From NCBI GenBank assembly GCA_003140215.1, contig PLJL01000001.1, positions 329,283-393,282 of the forward strand: 64,000 nucleotides of DNA, written 5' to 3'. Below, piece by piece: positions 10,592 to 20,764 of the stretch. The notes below the pieces were generated by a model. It was given only the letters and a program-made list of their open reading frames with translations, was not told the DNA's origin and ran no database searches. The translations under genes and the position numbers were made by a program. The first letter of the stretch is position 1. Each line of letters opens with the position of its first letter. This DNA comes from Vulcanimicrobiota bacterium (GTDB taxonomy: Bacteria > Vulcanimicrobiota > Vulcanimicrobiia > Vulcanimicrobiales > Vulcanimicrobiaceae).

Positions 10592-11404
10592 AGAACTTCC
10601 CGTAGAACGAGGTGATGTCGAAGTACACCCGGCGCGTTGCTCCCGTCGCCGGACAGGAATAGCTGACGGCATCGTACATCCTGCCGTCGGCGCGCGAGGT
10701 TGCGACCAGCGTCTTCGACCATCGCGTCGTGCCTGCGCAGGGGTGAAACAGCGCCCAGATCTGCTCCCAGCGGATCCCCTCGGTTTCGTTCTTGGCAACG
10801 ACGAGGACCGCGCTCGCCGGAGCGTCGCCGGCCGGTTCGGCGAGCGCCGGCCCGTCGCCCGGCGGATCAGACTCGGCGCGCGCAAACCAGATAATCGCGT
10901 TGGCCCGCCCGCTCGCGAACGAATGGGTCGCAACGTATCGCCGGCTCACCGCCACCACGAGGTTGTCGATGCCGTCGCTGCGCACCAGGCGCGCGTCCGG
11001 ATGCGCCTGCCGCACGGCGGCCTCGGTTGCGCCCAGGGCGATCCCGCTCGGGTCGGGCGCGATCTCCACAACCTCGGCGGTCAACGGCTCCGGGGAGAAG
11101 GCTTCGATCCCGACCACGGCGCCGTGCCGTTCGCTCACGATGAGATAGAGCGGACGCGTAACCGACAGCGTATAGCGCGCCTTGCGCTGGGGCGGCATGG
11201 CAGCATTCGCCTGCGCGTCGGCTCCAGTGAGTTCGTCGGGCAGCCGGGTGATCCGGAGCGGATCGCCGAGGGTGTCCCGGAGCCGAGCGGCCGGCGTGTC
11301 GAAGGCGATTCCGAGCCAGGGGCCGGCGCCGTCTCTTGGGCCGCCACGGGGCCCCCGGGAGCGGCCAAGGCCAGAACCAGGCTCACCGCAGCGAGTGGTC
11401 GCAT
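10590..11404 (-). CDS. Exported protein of unknown function, reading frame apparently broken near the N-terminus
   Basis: The main open frame covers residues that look like a genuine globular domain (GPWLGIAFDTPAARLRDTLG, then YTLSVTRPLYLIVSERHGAV, ending YFDITSFYGKF). If extended to its own start at 11432, its first 35 residues are Arg/Gly-rich and look non-coding. In another frame, an ATG at 11402-11404 opens a textbook signal peptide (MRPLAAVSLVLALAAPGGPV then AAQE) which runs out just where the domain begins. A single indel near 11320-11360, a stretch with G4-C5-G3 runs, would join them into an exported protein of about 270 residues. Either the gene is a recent pseudogene or the sequence has an indel error. 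I do not recognise the domain family. Confidence 0.55.
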
Positions 11405-11483
11405 GGCGGCGGCTTTCCCCGGCGCCCGCCAAACCACTGTCGCCGCAACCATTGTGTCAGCAAAACTGTCACTGTGAATGACT

Positions 11484-11508
11484 GGAACAACGCCTTTTGG
11501 GAGACGTA
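11484..11508 (+). promoter_or_regulatory. Possible ECF-type promoter upstream of dnaK
   Basis: GGAAC (11484-11488), 16 bases, then CGTA (11505-11508) resembles the GGAAC-N16-CGT(A/T) pattern of many extracytoplasmic-function sigma promoters. It lies about 128 bases before the dnaK ATG in an otherwise gene-free stretch (11405-11635). The match is short and such motifs are common by chance in GC-rich DNA. I found no CIRCE element and no good HspR (HAIR) site here. Confidence 0.25.
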
Positions 11509-11635
11509 TCATATGCGTGCGCCGCCCACCAGGCGGCTCCGGACAACCCCTTGAGCGGCGGTAAGCGGCAAGGCCCGAGTGGGGAGCGATCCCTTGACGG
11601 CTGGTCCACGCTGTTCGGAAAGCGAGATTTCACCA

Positions 11636-13489
<1,854 letters not shown>

Positions 13490-13496
13490 CGCTGCC

Positions 13497-14084
13497 GTGA
13501 ACCAATCGACCGGCTCAGACCAAGCTGAGCCCGAGACCGTCCTTCCCCTGAGCCCGTCGAAGGGTCAGGATGACAACGGGTCTGCGAACGGCAGCGCAGA
13601 GGTACAGCAAAGCGGCGAGGGCGACCTCGCCGCCGAGCTGGTAGCGGCGCGCGCGACGGCCGAGGAAAACTACAACAAGTACCTCTACGCGATGGCGGAT
13701 TTCGAGAACTACAAGAAGCGCATCGAGCGCCAGCTCGGCGACATCGCGCTGGCCGGAAAGAAATCGGTTCTCACGCGAATTTTGCCGGTCCTCGACAACC
13801 TCGAGCGGGCCGTCGCATTCGAAGACTCCGAAGGGTTGCGCGGCGGGCTGCAAGCAACGCTGCGGATGTTCGAGTCGGCGCTCGCCGGCGAGGGCGTCAA
13901 GGCGGTGCCGCTCAAGGGGCTGCCGTTCGATCCCAAGCTGGCCGAGGCGATCGCCACCCGGCCGGCGCCCGAGGGGATCGCCGAGGACACCGTTCTCGAC
14001 GAGGCTTGCAAAGCATACACGATCGGCGACGAGGTACTGCGCCCCGCGCAAGTCGTCGTCGCAAAAGGCAGCATTGCGTCTTAA
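13497..14084 (+). CDS. grpE: Nucleotide exchange factor GrpE
   Basis: 195 residues if translation starts at GTG 13497, seven bases after dnaK. An in-frame ATG at 13464 lies inside dnaK and is less likely. The coiled-coil stalk (ENYNKYLYAMADFENYKKR) and the beta-wing domain (KGLPFDPKLAEAIATRPAPE, then DEVLRPAQVVVAKG) identify GrpE, which releases ADP from DnaK. The unstructured N-terminus (about residues 14-30) is encoded by a copy of a dispersed palindromic repeat (13546-13574) and reads LPLSPSKGQDD. Part of this tail is therefore repeat-derived and probably not functionally constrained. Confidence 0.95.
   Translation: MNQSTGSDQAEPETVLPLSPSKGQDDNGSANGSAEVQQSGEGDLAAELVAARATAEENYNKYLYAMADFENYKKRIERQLGDIALAGKKSVLTRILPVLDNLERAVAFEDSEGLRGGLQATLRMFESALAGEGVKAVPLKGLPFDPKLAEAIATRPAPEGIAEDTVLDEACKAYTIGDEVLRPAQVVVAKGSIAS
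13546..13574 (+). repeat. Dispersed palindromic repeat, copy inside the grpE coding sequence
   Basis: CCCTGAGCCCGTCGAAGGG (13546-13564) followed by TCAGGATGAC. The same core recurs at 38347, 39298 and 40897, with a degenerate form at 19224. This copy is translated in frame within the disordered N-terminal tail of GrpE. Very similar CCTGAGC-N2-GTCGAAGG elements are known to me as abundant short repeats in several unrelated GC-rich bacterial genomes. Confidence 0.75.
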
Positions 14085-14142
14085 GCGCGCCCTCGGGGAA
14101 ACGCGCCGTGTCGTCATCGCGAGCGCGCGTGAAGTATGGGGG

Positions 14143-14161
14143 CCCCACGCGCAGCGTGGGG
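14143..14161 (+). promoter_or_regulatory. GC-rich hairpin between grpE and dnaJ
   Basis: CCCCACGC (14143-14150), loop GCA, then GCGTGGGG (14154-14161) gives a perfect 8-bp stem in the 108-base grpE-dnaJ spacer. It lacks a T tract, so it is not a classical terminator. It might act as an mRNA processing or stability element that sets the dnaJ level relative to dnaK-grpE, or it could be another repeat. Confidence 0.4.
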
Positions 14162-14192
14162 GGCGCGCAGCCCGGGGCGGAGCGCCTTCAGA

Positions 14193-15206
14193 ATGAATTA
14201 TAAAGACTATTATGCGATTCTTGGCGTGCCGAAGAATGCCGCTGAGAAAGACATAAAGAGCGCGTACCGCAAGCTCGCGCGCAAGTGGCACCCCGACGCC
14301 AATCCCGACAACCAGAAGGCCGCCGAAGAGAAGTTCAAGGACATCCAAGAGGCGTACGAGGTCCTGGGCGACGCCGAGAAGCGCAAGAAATATGACGTGC
14401 TGGGTTCGGATTGGCAGCGCGCCGCCCGCGAGGCCGAGCAACAGCGCTCGTATCGCCAGGCGCAAGACGCCGACTTCGGCGGTTTCGGAACGTCCGGGGC
14501 GGCCGGCGCGAGCGGGTTCTCCGACTTTTTCGACATGTTCTTCTCGGGGATCGGACGCCAGCGCCCCGGCGGCGCGACGGGCTTTTCGACCGCGCAGCAG
14601 CGCGGTGAGGACCTCGAGTCGACGATCGAGCTGACGCTGCACGAGGCCTTCGAGGGCGGCAAGAAATCGATCACGCTGCAAGTCGAAGACGCCTGTTCGC
14701 GCTGTCACGGCACCGGCACCGAGCGCAACCGCATCTGCACGCAGTGTCACGGCACCGGACGCACCCGCGAAACCAAGCGCTTCGACGTCACCATTCCGCG
14801 CGGCGTGCGCGACGGGCAGCGCATCCGGCTGGCCGGGCAGGGCGCGCGCGGGCCCGGAAACGGAGCGCGCGGCGATCTGTACCTCGTGGTGCACCTCAGC
14901 GGCGACCAACGCTTCGAGCGCAAGGGCGACGACCTGTATCTCGATCTGCCGGTCAGCATCTACGACCTGATCCTGGGCGGCGAGGTTCGCGTGCCGACGA
15001 TGAACGGCGACGTGACGATGACGATCCCCGCCGGAACCCAGAACAACAAGATGCTGCGCCTCTCCGGCAAGGGCATGCCCAAGCTCAAAGGCGCCGGTGC
15101 GGGCGACGAGTACGTGCGCCTGATCGGACAGCTCCCGACCGAGCTCAACGACAAGGAGCAAAAGCTCTTCCGCGAGCTCGCCGGCATCCGCAACGGGAAG
15201 AAGTAA
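14193..15206 (+). CDS. dnaJ: DnaJ-type co-chaperone with a half-size zinc finger
   Basis: 337 residues from ATG 14193 (GGAG about 11 bases upstream); [12 protein letters not shown] is a canonical J-domain start. The HPD motif that stimulates DnaK is at 33-35. A Gly/Phe-rich linker (about 85-125) precedes CTD1. The cysteine-rich insertion holds only two CxxCxGxG motifs (CSRCHGTG from residue 168 and CTQCHGTG from residue 182), where class A DnaJ proteins have four. Only one zinc site can form. CTD2 follows ([20 protein letters not shown], then [11 protein letters not shown]). It is the operon partner of dnaK and grpE, so it is presumably the main DnaJ rather than a specialised CbpA-like protein. 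Confidence 0.93.
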   Translation: MNYKDYYAILGVPKNAAEKDIKSAYRKLARKWHPDANPDNQKAAEEKFKDIQEAYEVLGDAEKRKKYDVLGSDWQRAAREAEQQRSYRQAQDADFGGFGTSGAAGASGFSDFFDMFFSGIGRQRPGGATGFSTAQQRGEDLESTIELTLHEAFEGGKKSITLQVEDACSRCHGTGTERNRICTQCHGTGRTRETKRFDVTIPRGVRDGQRIRLAGQGARGPGNGARGDLYLVVHLSGDQRFERKGDDLYLDLPVSIYDLILGGEVRVPTMNGDVTMTIPAGTQNNKMLRLSGKGMPKLKGAGAGDEYVRLIGQLPTELNDKEQKLFRELAGIRNGKK

Positions 15207-15213
15207 CGCCCCT

Positions 15214-16986
15214 TTACGGAAGCGCCACGCCGGCGCGCTTTAACGCCTCGCGCAGTGCGCGCTCACGGTTCGCGCTGGCTTCGAGAGCTTTCATGAGCTC
15301 GGTGGCCCGCACGTGGTCGTATGCCGTAGCGGCCGCGCCCGCAAGTTCGACGACCGAACGCTCTTCGTCGGGGTCGATGTCGGCGCCGCTTCGATGCGGT
15401 CCGTACATGACGAATGCAGCCAGCTCGTTGCGCACGCTTATGGGCACCACCATAACCGGCTGAGCGTCCCCGGACGGAAGCTTCTTCGCCGCCCAACCGA
15501 TCGCCGGGAGCCGCACTACGTCGCCGCCTGATTCAAGATGCAGGATCAGTGAGTCGTCCCGCGCGACGCGCCGGAGAGCGCGCTCGGACCAGCCCTGAGC
15601 CGCTTCGCGAACGAACTGCCCGTCCTCATTGCGGCGGAATAGCGCCGCGCTTGTCAGATCGAGGGCTTGGAACGGCGCGTCGACCAGCAGCACGTTGATT
15701 GCGTCGCGAGACCGCGCATGCGGCAGCGCCGTGGCGGCCTCCCGAAGCCTCAGTTCGGCGGTATACCGCCGCTGGAATAAGGCTTGGTCGACTCGGCGCT
15801 CGAGGCGCGTGTGTATGCCGTTCATCGAAAACCCGAGCACGATTGCGGCCAAGATCTCGACGCCGGCCCCGACTCCTGCCAGCGAGAGGCGCGACGTGAA
15901 AAACCAGTCGACCACCGAGAATCCGGCGATCAGGACGCCTGTGACGGCACCATATGCAATTGCGTGGCTCACCACGAAATGCACGTCGATGACGTGATGC
16001 CGGATCACCGCGTACATGACTGCGAACGGGACGACGATCAGCCCGGACGTGAGGAAGCTGAGCGTCGCATACGACACCGAACCCGGAAAGCCGATCTCGA
16101 TGAGGGCTTCCAAGAAGTTTCCGCTCATGCCGATCGCCATCGCTATCCCCACCCAGCGAATGCGCACGCGGTCCGGCCCCTGCGTGCGAACGTACCTTTC
16201 GACGAACGCGGCGACGCCCGCGGCATAGAACAGCAACGGCACGTAGCTGCCCGTCCTGTTCACGGCGTCAACGGGAAACGCCGTGAAGCGGGCGACGAGC
16301 AAGTAGACGTCGCTCGCCACCAAGAGGCCGAATGACCATGGCAAGAGAGAAACGACCACTGCACTCCAGCGGCTGATCGGCGCGCCGGTCGGGAAGATGA
16401 TCATGAAGAGCGCGAAGCTGACCGGCGAGAGTTCCGATACGGCACTCTCGGCGAACCGCTCGGCCACATATGCCGGATATGGCAGAACGGCCCAGATACC
16501 CGAATGTGAGCCGGCATTCGTCCCGATGCAGAACAGAAAGAACGCCCAGGTAACCAAACTCGGGTGCAAGCACAGCAAGACCGCGCTTGTGGCGACGATG
16601 ACGACTACCGTGATCGTGCGCGCGATCAACCCCGCACGCGAGGCAAAGCCGAGCCGTTCATCCGCGGGCTGCAAGGTAACGATCCTGCTCTTGCCGTCGT
16701 GAACGATCGACAGCCGATATTCTTGTCGCTTGAGCCCCACGCTCAGACCCGCGATGCGCCGGCTGTCCAGACCGGTCGAACGCATATCGATGCGGTCTCC
16801 GGCATGTATACCGGCTTTCGCTGCGGCGGAGCCGTCGACGACCGAGTCGATGTGCCCGTCGCCCGTCGCGCTGAGTCCGACGGAGCCGAGTGGATGCCAG
16901 AGTCGGGCAAGGCTCGGCATGACCACCGCCATGGACCAAACTGCAAGAACCGTCACGACGATGACGCGAACGGCAGAACGGGTCAC
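15214..16986 (-). CDS. PDZ-like / multi-spanning membrane / GAF protein, sensor-like, no output domain
   Basis: 590 residues from a GTG. A signal-anchor (about 5-27) is followed by a PDZ-like extracytoplasmic segment (VVDGSAAAKAGIHAGDRIDM). About seven membrane helices span residues 125-385, including RHHVIDVHFVVSHAIAYG, a signature seen in the membrane part of some sensor kinases. A cytoplasmic GAF-like domain follows (about 420-560; PVMVVPISVRNELAAFVMYG, DIDPDEERSVVELAG) and then a short coiled coil. There is no histidine kinase, GGDEF, cyclase or phosphatase domain. The protein at 30523 has the same layout and matching signatures, so the two are paralogues. Role is unknown; signal relay through a partner is a guess. 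Confidence 0.75.
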   Translation of the reverse strand: MTRSAVRVIVVTVLAVWSMAVVMPSLARLWHPLGSVGLSATGDGHIDSVVDGSAAAKAGIHAGDRIDMRSTGLDSRRIAGLSVGLKRQEYRLSIVHDGKSRIVTLQPADERLGFASRAGLIARTITVVVIVATSAVLLCLHPSLVTWAFFLFCIGTNAGSHSGIWAVLPYPAYVAERFAESAVSELSPVSFALFMIIFPTGAPISRWSAVVVSLLPWSFGLLVASDVYLLVARFTAFPVDAVNRTGSYVPLLFYAAGVAAFVERYVRTQGPDRVRIRWVGIAMAIGMSGNFLEALIEIGFPGSVSYATLSFLTSGLIVVPFAVMYAVIRHHVIDVHFVVSHAIAYGAVTGVLIAGFSVVDWFFTSRLSLAGVGAGVEILAAIVLGFSMNGIHTRLERRVDQALFQRRYTAELRLREAATALPHARSRDAINVLLVDAPFQALDLTSAALFRRNEDGQFVREAAQGWSERALRRVARDDSLILHLESGGDVVRLPAIGWAAKKLPSGDAQPVMVVPISVRNELAAFVMYGPHRSGADIDPDEERSVVELAGAAATAYDHVRATELMKALEASANRERALREALKRAGVALP

Positions 16987-17110
16987 GCTAACCCCCTTCC
17001 GTGACGCCGTGCTCGGGCCCAGGCGCTTGGTCCCGCTACGAGGCGGTCGTCGGTCGGCCCTCCGGCGTTATCGCGGCAGGCCGCCCGGCTGCGCCCGCTA
17101 AGCCTCGCCC

Positions 17111-18127
17111 ATGACGACGCAGAGCGACTCCGTCCGTAGCCGCGAGATCCGGCTGGCGTCACGGCCGCAGGGCCAGCCGACCGACGCGAACTTCACCCTG
17201 GCGACGGCCGACGTCGGACCGCCCGGCGACGGCGAGCTGCTGGTGCGCAACGCGCTGAGCTCGGTCGAGCCGTACATGCGCGGGCGAATGAACGACGGCA
17301 AGTCGTACGTGCCCCCGTTCGCGCTGGGCGAGCCGCTCGCCGGCGCCGCCGTCGGGACGGTGGTCGCGTCGAGAGTCCCCGAGATTCCGGCCGGCGCGAC
17401 GGTGCTGCACGACCGCGGCTGGCGCGAGTTCGCCGTCGTTCCGGCTAAGAGCGCACGCGTCATCGACACGAGCGGCGTCCCCGCGGAGACGTATTTGGGC
17501 GCGCTCGGAACGACGGGCTTCACGGCGTGGGTGGGTCTGCGCATCATCGCCGAGGTGAAGTCCGGCGAGACGCTGTTCGTCTCCGCGGCCGCGGGCGCCG
17601 TCGGCTCGATGGCGGTGCAGCTCGCAAAGCGCTGGGGCCTGCGGGCGATCGGCTCGGCCAGCACGCCCGCAAAGGCCGCCTTCGTGCGCGCCGAGCTCGG
17701 CGCCGACGCGGCGTTCGACTACCACGACGATCCGGCGCGACAACTGCGTGCGCTGGCGCCCGACGGGATCGACGTCTACTTCGACAACGTCGGCGGCGAG
17801 CAGCTCGAAGCGGCGATCGGGGCGACCCGCGACTTCGCGCGGATCGTGATGTGCGGCGCGATCTCGCGCTACAACGACACCACGCCCCCGTCCGGGCCGC
17901 GCAACCTGTTCCTGGCCATCGGACGCCGGCTGCGGCTGCAAGGCTTCATCGTGAGCGACCATCTCGCCCGCTTCCGCGAGTTCGCGGCCGAAGTCACGCC
18001 GCTCATCGCCGCGGGCGAGCTCAAGACGCCGACGACGTTCGTCGACGGGCTCGAGAACGCGCCGCGCGCGCTCATGCAGCTGCTGCAACCAAACGCGAAC
18101 GTCGGCAAGATCGTCGTCCGCGTCTGA
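17111..18127 (+). CDS. NADP-dependent zinc-free MDR oxidoreductase (CurA / leukotriene B4 dehydrogenase type)
   Basis: 338 residues from ATG. The sequence follows the PTGR/CurA branch of the medium-chain dehydrogenase/reductase superfamily: an N-terminal GroES-like fold with SSVEPYMRGRM, then a Rossmann domain with the nucleotide-binding run VSAAAGAVGSMAVQLAKRWG, the DVYFDNVGGEQLEAAI segment and CGAISRYND. Zinc-ligand cysteines of alcohol dehydrogenases are absent. Such enzymes reduce the C=C bond of alpha,beta-unsaturated ketones or aldehydes using NADPH and often serve in detoxification. The exact substrate cannot be deduced. It stands alone between a divergent membrane protein and the downstream ABC genes. 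Confidence 0.88.
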   Translation: MTTQSDSVRSREIRLASRPQGQPTDANFTLATADVGPPGDGELLVRNALSSVEPYMRGRMNDGKSYVPPFALGEPLAGAAVGTVVASRVPEIPAGATVLHDRGWREFAVVPAKSARVIDTSGVPAETYLGALGTTGFTAWVGLRIIAEVKSGETLFVSAAAGAVGSMAVQLAKRWGLRAIGSASTPAKAAFVRAELGADAAFDYHDDPARQLRALAPDGIDVYFDNVGGEQLEAAIGATRDFARIVMCGAISRYNDTTPPSGPRNLFLAIGRRLRLQGFIVSDHLARFREFAAEVTPLIAAGELKTPTTFVDGLENAPRALMQLLQPNANVGKIVVRV

Positions 18128-18179
18128 CCGGCGCTGACGCGGCGGGAACCTTGCCGCTTCGAACGGGTTTCATAGGACG

Positions 18180-20036
18180 ATGTTAGGCGGCGGCCCCCCC
18201 GTCCACTTGATGTGGTCCAGCATGTTCAGCCCCGATCGTCCCAAGGTGACGAAGCGGGTCGACCTGCGCCGCATCCTGGCGTTCTTTCGCCCGTACTGGG
18301 TCCAAGAAGCCCTGGTGCTGGCGTGCATCTTCATCGTCTCGGTGATCGGGCTGCTGCCGCCGCTGCTGACGCGCTGGCTGATCGACAGCGCGATCCCGGC
18401 GCACGACATGCGCGGCGTATGGCTGGCCGTGGGCGGCATGGTCGCCAGCGCCCTGGTCGGCGGCGTGATCGGCGTTTACCAAGGCTTCCTCAACTCGCTG
18501 GTGGGCGAGGGCATCATGCGCGACATCCGCACCAGCCTCGTCGCGCACCTGCACCGCATGCCGCTGTCATTTTTCACCGGGACCAAGACCGGCGAGATCA
18601 TGAACCGCGTCTCGAGCGACGTCGACAACATCGACAACGTCGTAACCGGGACGCTGGTCTCGATCGTTACCAACGTCTTCACGATGCTGACTACCGTCGT
18701 CACGGTGTTCATCCTCGACTGGCGCCTTGCGCTCGTCGCCCTGGCGATCATCCCGTTGATGATCTTGCCGCTGTCGCCCGTCGGCCGCAAGATGTACGAC
18801 GTGCGCAAGCTGACCCGCGAGAAGCGCGACGAGATCGAGTCGATCACCCAGGAGACGCTTTCGATCAGCGGGATCACGCTCATCAAATCGTTCGTTCGCG
18901 AAACATTCGAGCGGACGCGCTTCTACCGCGCCGGCACCGAGCTGATGACGCTGGAGATCCGCCTGGCGATGGTCGGGCGCTGGTTCATCGCGGCCATCAT
19001 GGCGATGGTGGTGATCGGCCCGGCGCTGGTGTGGCTCACCGGGGGCTGGCTCGCCATCGCGGGCGGCGTGACGGTCGGCACCATCGTGGCCTTCGTAGCC
19101 TACTTGGGGCGTCTGTACGGGCCGGCGTCGGCGCTGGCCGGCGTTCAGGTGCAGATCGTCTCTGCGCTGGCGGTCTTCGAGCGCATCTTCGAATACCTCG
19201 ACATGGAGCCCGAAGGCGCCCAGCCCTCGACGGGCTCACCCGCAGGTGACAGCACGTCAGGCCAAAGCGTGCTCAGGGACGCGCGCGGCGAGATCGCCTT
19301 CGACGACGTGCATTTCTCGTACAGCCCGGAGCGCGTCGCGCTCGGCGGGGTGTCGTTCCGCGTCGCGCCCGGCCAGATGGCCGCGTTCGTCGGCCCATCG
19401 GGCGCGGGGAAGACGACCATCACGCAGCTCGTGCCGCGCTTTTACGACCCGCAGTCGGGCGCGGTACGCATCGACGGTCACGACGTGCGCGACCTCACGC
19501 TGGCCTCGCTGCGCGAGCACATCGGGATCGTAACCCAGGAAACCTATCTGTTCCACGACACCATCGGGATGAATCTGCGCTACGCACGGCCCGACGCCAC
19601 CGACGCCGAGCTCGTCGCCGCCGCGCGCGCCGCGAACATCCACGAGTTCGTCGCCTCGCTTCCGGCCGGATACGACACCGTCGTCGGCGAGCGTGGACAC
19701 AAGCTCTCCGGCGGTGAACGCCAGCGCCTCGCCATCGCGCGCGTCTTGCTCAAGAACCCGCGCGTGCTCGTGCTCGACGAAGCGACGAGCGCGCTCGACT
19801 CCGCCAACGAGGCGGCGATCCAAGCGGCGCTGGTTCCGCTCATGGAGGGCCGCACCAGCCTGGTGATCGCGCACCGGCTGTCGACCATCCTCAACGCCGA
19901 CGTGATCTTCGTCGTCGAGAGCGGCCGGATCGTCGAGAGCGGCTCCCACGCCGCGCTGCTCGCCGCGGACGGCGCGTACGCCCGGCTGTACTGGAAGCAA
20001 TTCCGCGACCGCGCGCACGTAGAGGCCGTCGTCTGA
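18180..20036 (+). CDS. ABC exporter with fused membrane and ATPase domains (MsbA-like)
   Basis: 618 residues: six-helix type IV exporter membrane domain (about 30-330; LLPPLLTRWLIDSAIP, LHRMPLSFFTGTKTGEIMNR), linker, then the ATPase with Walker A GPSGAGKTT, the Q-loop in IVTQETYLF, signature LSGGERQRLAIARVL, Walker B VLVLDEATSALD and the H-loop IAHRLST. The linker (about 345-362, reading QPSTGSPAGDSTSGQS) coincides with a degenerate copy of the dispersed repeat. ATG 18180 lacks a strong Shine-Dalgarno; ATGs at 18210 and 18222 are possible alternatives. It probably works as a homodimer exporting a lipid, peptide or drug. The next ATPase gene overlaps its stop. Confidence 0.92.
   Translation: MLGGGPPVHLMWSSMFSPDRPKVTKRVDLRRILAFFRPYWVQEALVLACIFIVSVIGLLPPLLTRWLIDSAIPAHDMRGVWLAVGGMVASALVGGVIGVYQGFLNSLVGEGIMRDIRTSLVAHLHRMPLSFFTGTKTGEIMNRVSSDVDNIDNVVTGTLVSIVTNVFTMLTTVVTVFILDWRLALVALAIIPLMILPLSPVGRKMYDVRKLTREKRDEIESITQETLSISGITLIKSFVRETFERTRFYRAGTELMTLEIRLAMVGRWFIAAIMAMVVIGPALVWLTGGWLAIAGGVTVGTIVAFVAYLGRLYGPASALAGVQVQIVSALAVFERIFEYLDMEPEGAQPSTGSPAGDSTSGQSVLRDARGEIAFDDVHFSYSPERVALGGVSFRVAPGQMAAFVGPSGAGKTTITQLVPRFYDPQSGAVRIDGHDVRDLTLASLREHIGIVTQETYLFHDTIGMNLRYARPDATDAELVAAARAANIHEFVASLPAGYDTVVGERGHKLSGGERQRLAIARVLLKNPRVLVLDEATSALDSANEAAIQAALVPLMEGRTSLVIAHRLSTILNADVIFVVESGRIVESGSHAALLAADGAYARLYWKQFRDRAHVEAVV
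19224..19240 (+). repeat. Degenerate copy of the dispersed palindromic repeat, inside the ABC exporter linker
   Basis: CCCTCGACGGGCTCACC resembles the reverse complement of the grpE copy (CCCTTCGACGGGCTCAGG) with one deletion and two end mismatches. It lies exactly in the linker between the membrane and ATPase domains, a place that tolerates inserted residues. Assignment is tentative. Confidence 0.35.
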
Positions 20037-20764
20037 GCCTGCGCGTTCGCGGCCTGACCCGGCGCTTCGGTTCGCGGGTTGCCGTCGACGATCTGTCGTT
20101 CGACGTGGCCGACGGCGAGATCGTGGCGGTCGCCGGGCCGAACGGAGCCGGAAAGTCGACGACGTTCATGTGCCTGGCCGGACTGGTGCGACCGGATGCC
20201 GGCACGATCGCGTTGGACGGCGTGGTTCTGGGTCCGGACCGTGGACGCGCGATCGCGCTCATCCCGGAGACGCCCGAAGTGTATCCGATGCTCACCGTGT
20301 GGGAACACCTCGCCTTCGTCGCCGCGCTCACGCGGCGGCCCGCGGGTTGGGAGCGGCGCGCCGAGGAGCTACTGGCGCGGCTCGCGCTGACCGGCGAACG
20401 CGACACGCTGGGAAACGCGCTCTCCAAGGGGATGCGCCAGAAGACGCTCGTCGCCGCGACGGTTTTGGGCGGCGCTCCGGTGCTGCTCCTCGACGAACCG
20501 TTGATCGGTCTGGACCCGCTGGGACAGCGCGAGCTGCGCGCGATCGTCGCCGACCTGCGGGCCGAAGGCCACTCGATCCTCGTCAGTTCCCACCTCTTGG
20601 AGAGTGCCGCCGCGATGTGCGACCGCATGCTGGTGATCGATCGCGGAAGGCTCGTCGTCGAGGGGACGATCGAGGAGTTGCGCGCGCGCCGCCAAGGCGG
20701 TTCGCTCGAAGACGTCTTCCTCGACGCTATCGCGCATCAAACCGCCGACGGGCCGACCGCGTGA
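20033..20764 (+). CDS. ABC transporter ATP-binding protein (ABC-2 system), probable CTG start
   Basis: The conserved N-terminus of an ABC ATPase (SLRVRGLTRRFGSRVAVDDL) is readable upstream of the first ATG/GTG/TTG codon, GTG 20105. The only plausible initiator is CTG 20033, which overlaps the exporter stop as CTGA, parallel to the ATGA/GTGA couplings elsewhere in the window. This gives 243 residues. Walker A is GPNGAGKST, the signature region is LSKGMRQKTLVAATVL, Walker B is VLLLDEPLIGLDP, and the H-loop lies in LVSSHLLESA. The DEPLIGLDP-type Walker B and short C-terminus fit ABC-2 exporters. It overlaps the permease gene as GTGA and should power it. Confidence 0.85.
   Translation: MSLRVRGLTRRFGSRVAVDDLSFDVADGEIVAVAGPNGAGKSTTFMCLAGLVRPDAGTIALDGVVLGPDRGRAIALIPETPEVYPMLTVWEHLAFVAALTRRPAGWERRAEELLARLALTGERDTLGNALSKGMRQKTLVAATVLGGAPVLLLDEPLIGLDPLGQRELRAIVADLRAEGHSILVSSHLLESAAAMCDRMLVIDRGRLVVEGTIEELRARRQGGSLEDVFLDAIAHQTADGPTA

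Noticed and set aside
11550..11572. CTTGAGC...GGCAAG considered as an HspR (HAIR) operator before dnaK
   Set aside because: The left arm fits CTTGAGT but the right arm AGCGGCAAG departs too far from ACTCAAG, and no hspR is present in the window.
14136..14192. DnaJ start at ATG 14136, adding 19 residues
   Set aside because: The extra residues come from the GC-rich hairpin spacer, whereas [12 protein letters not shown] is the conserved J-domain start with a Shine-Dalgarno.
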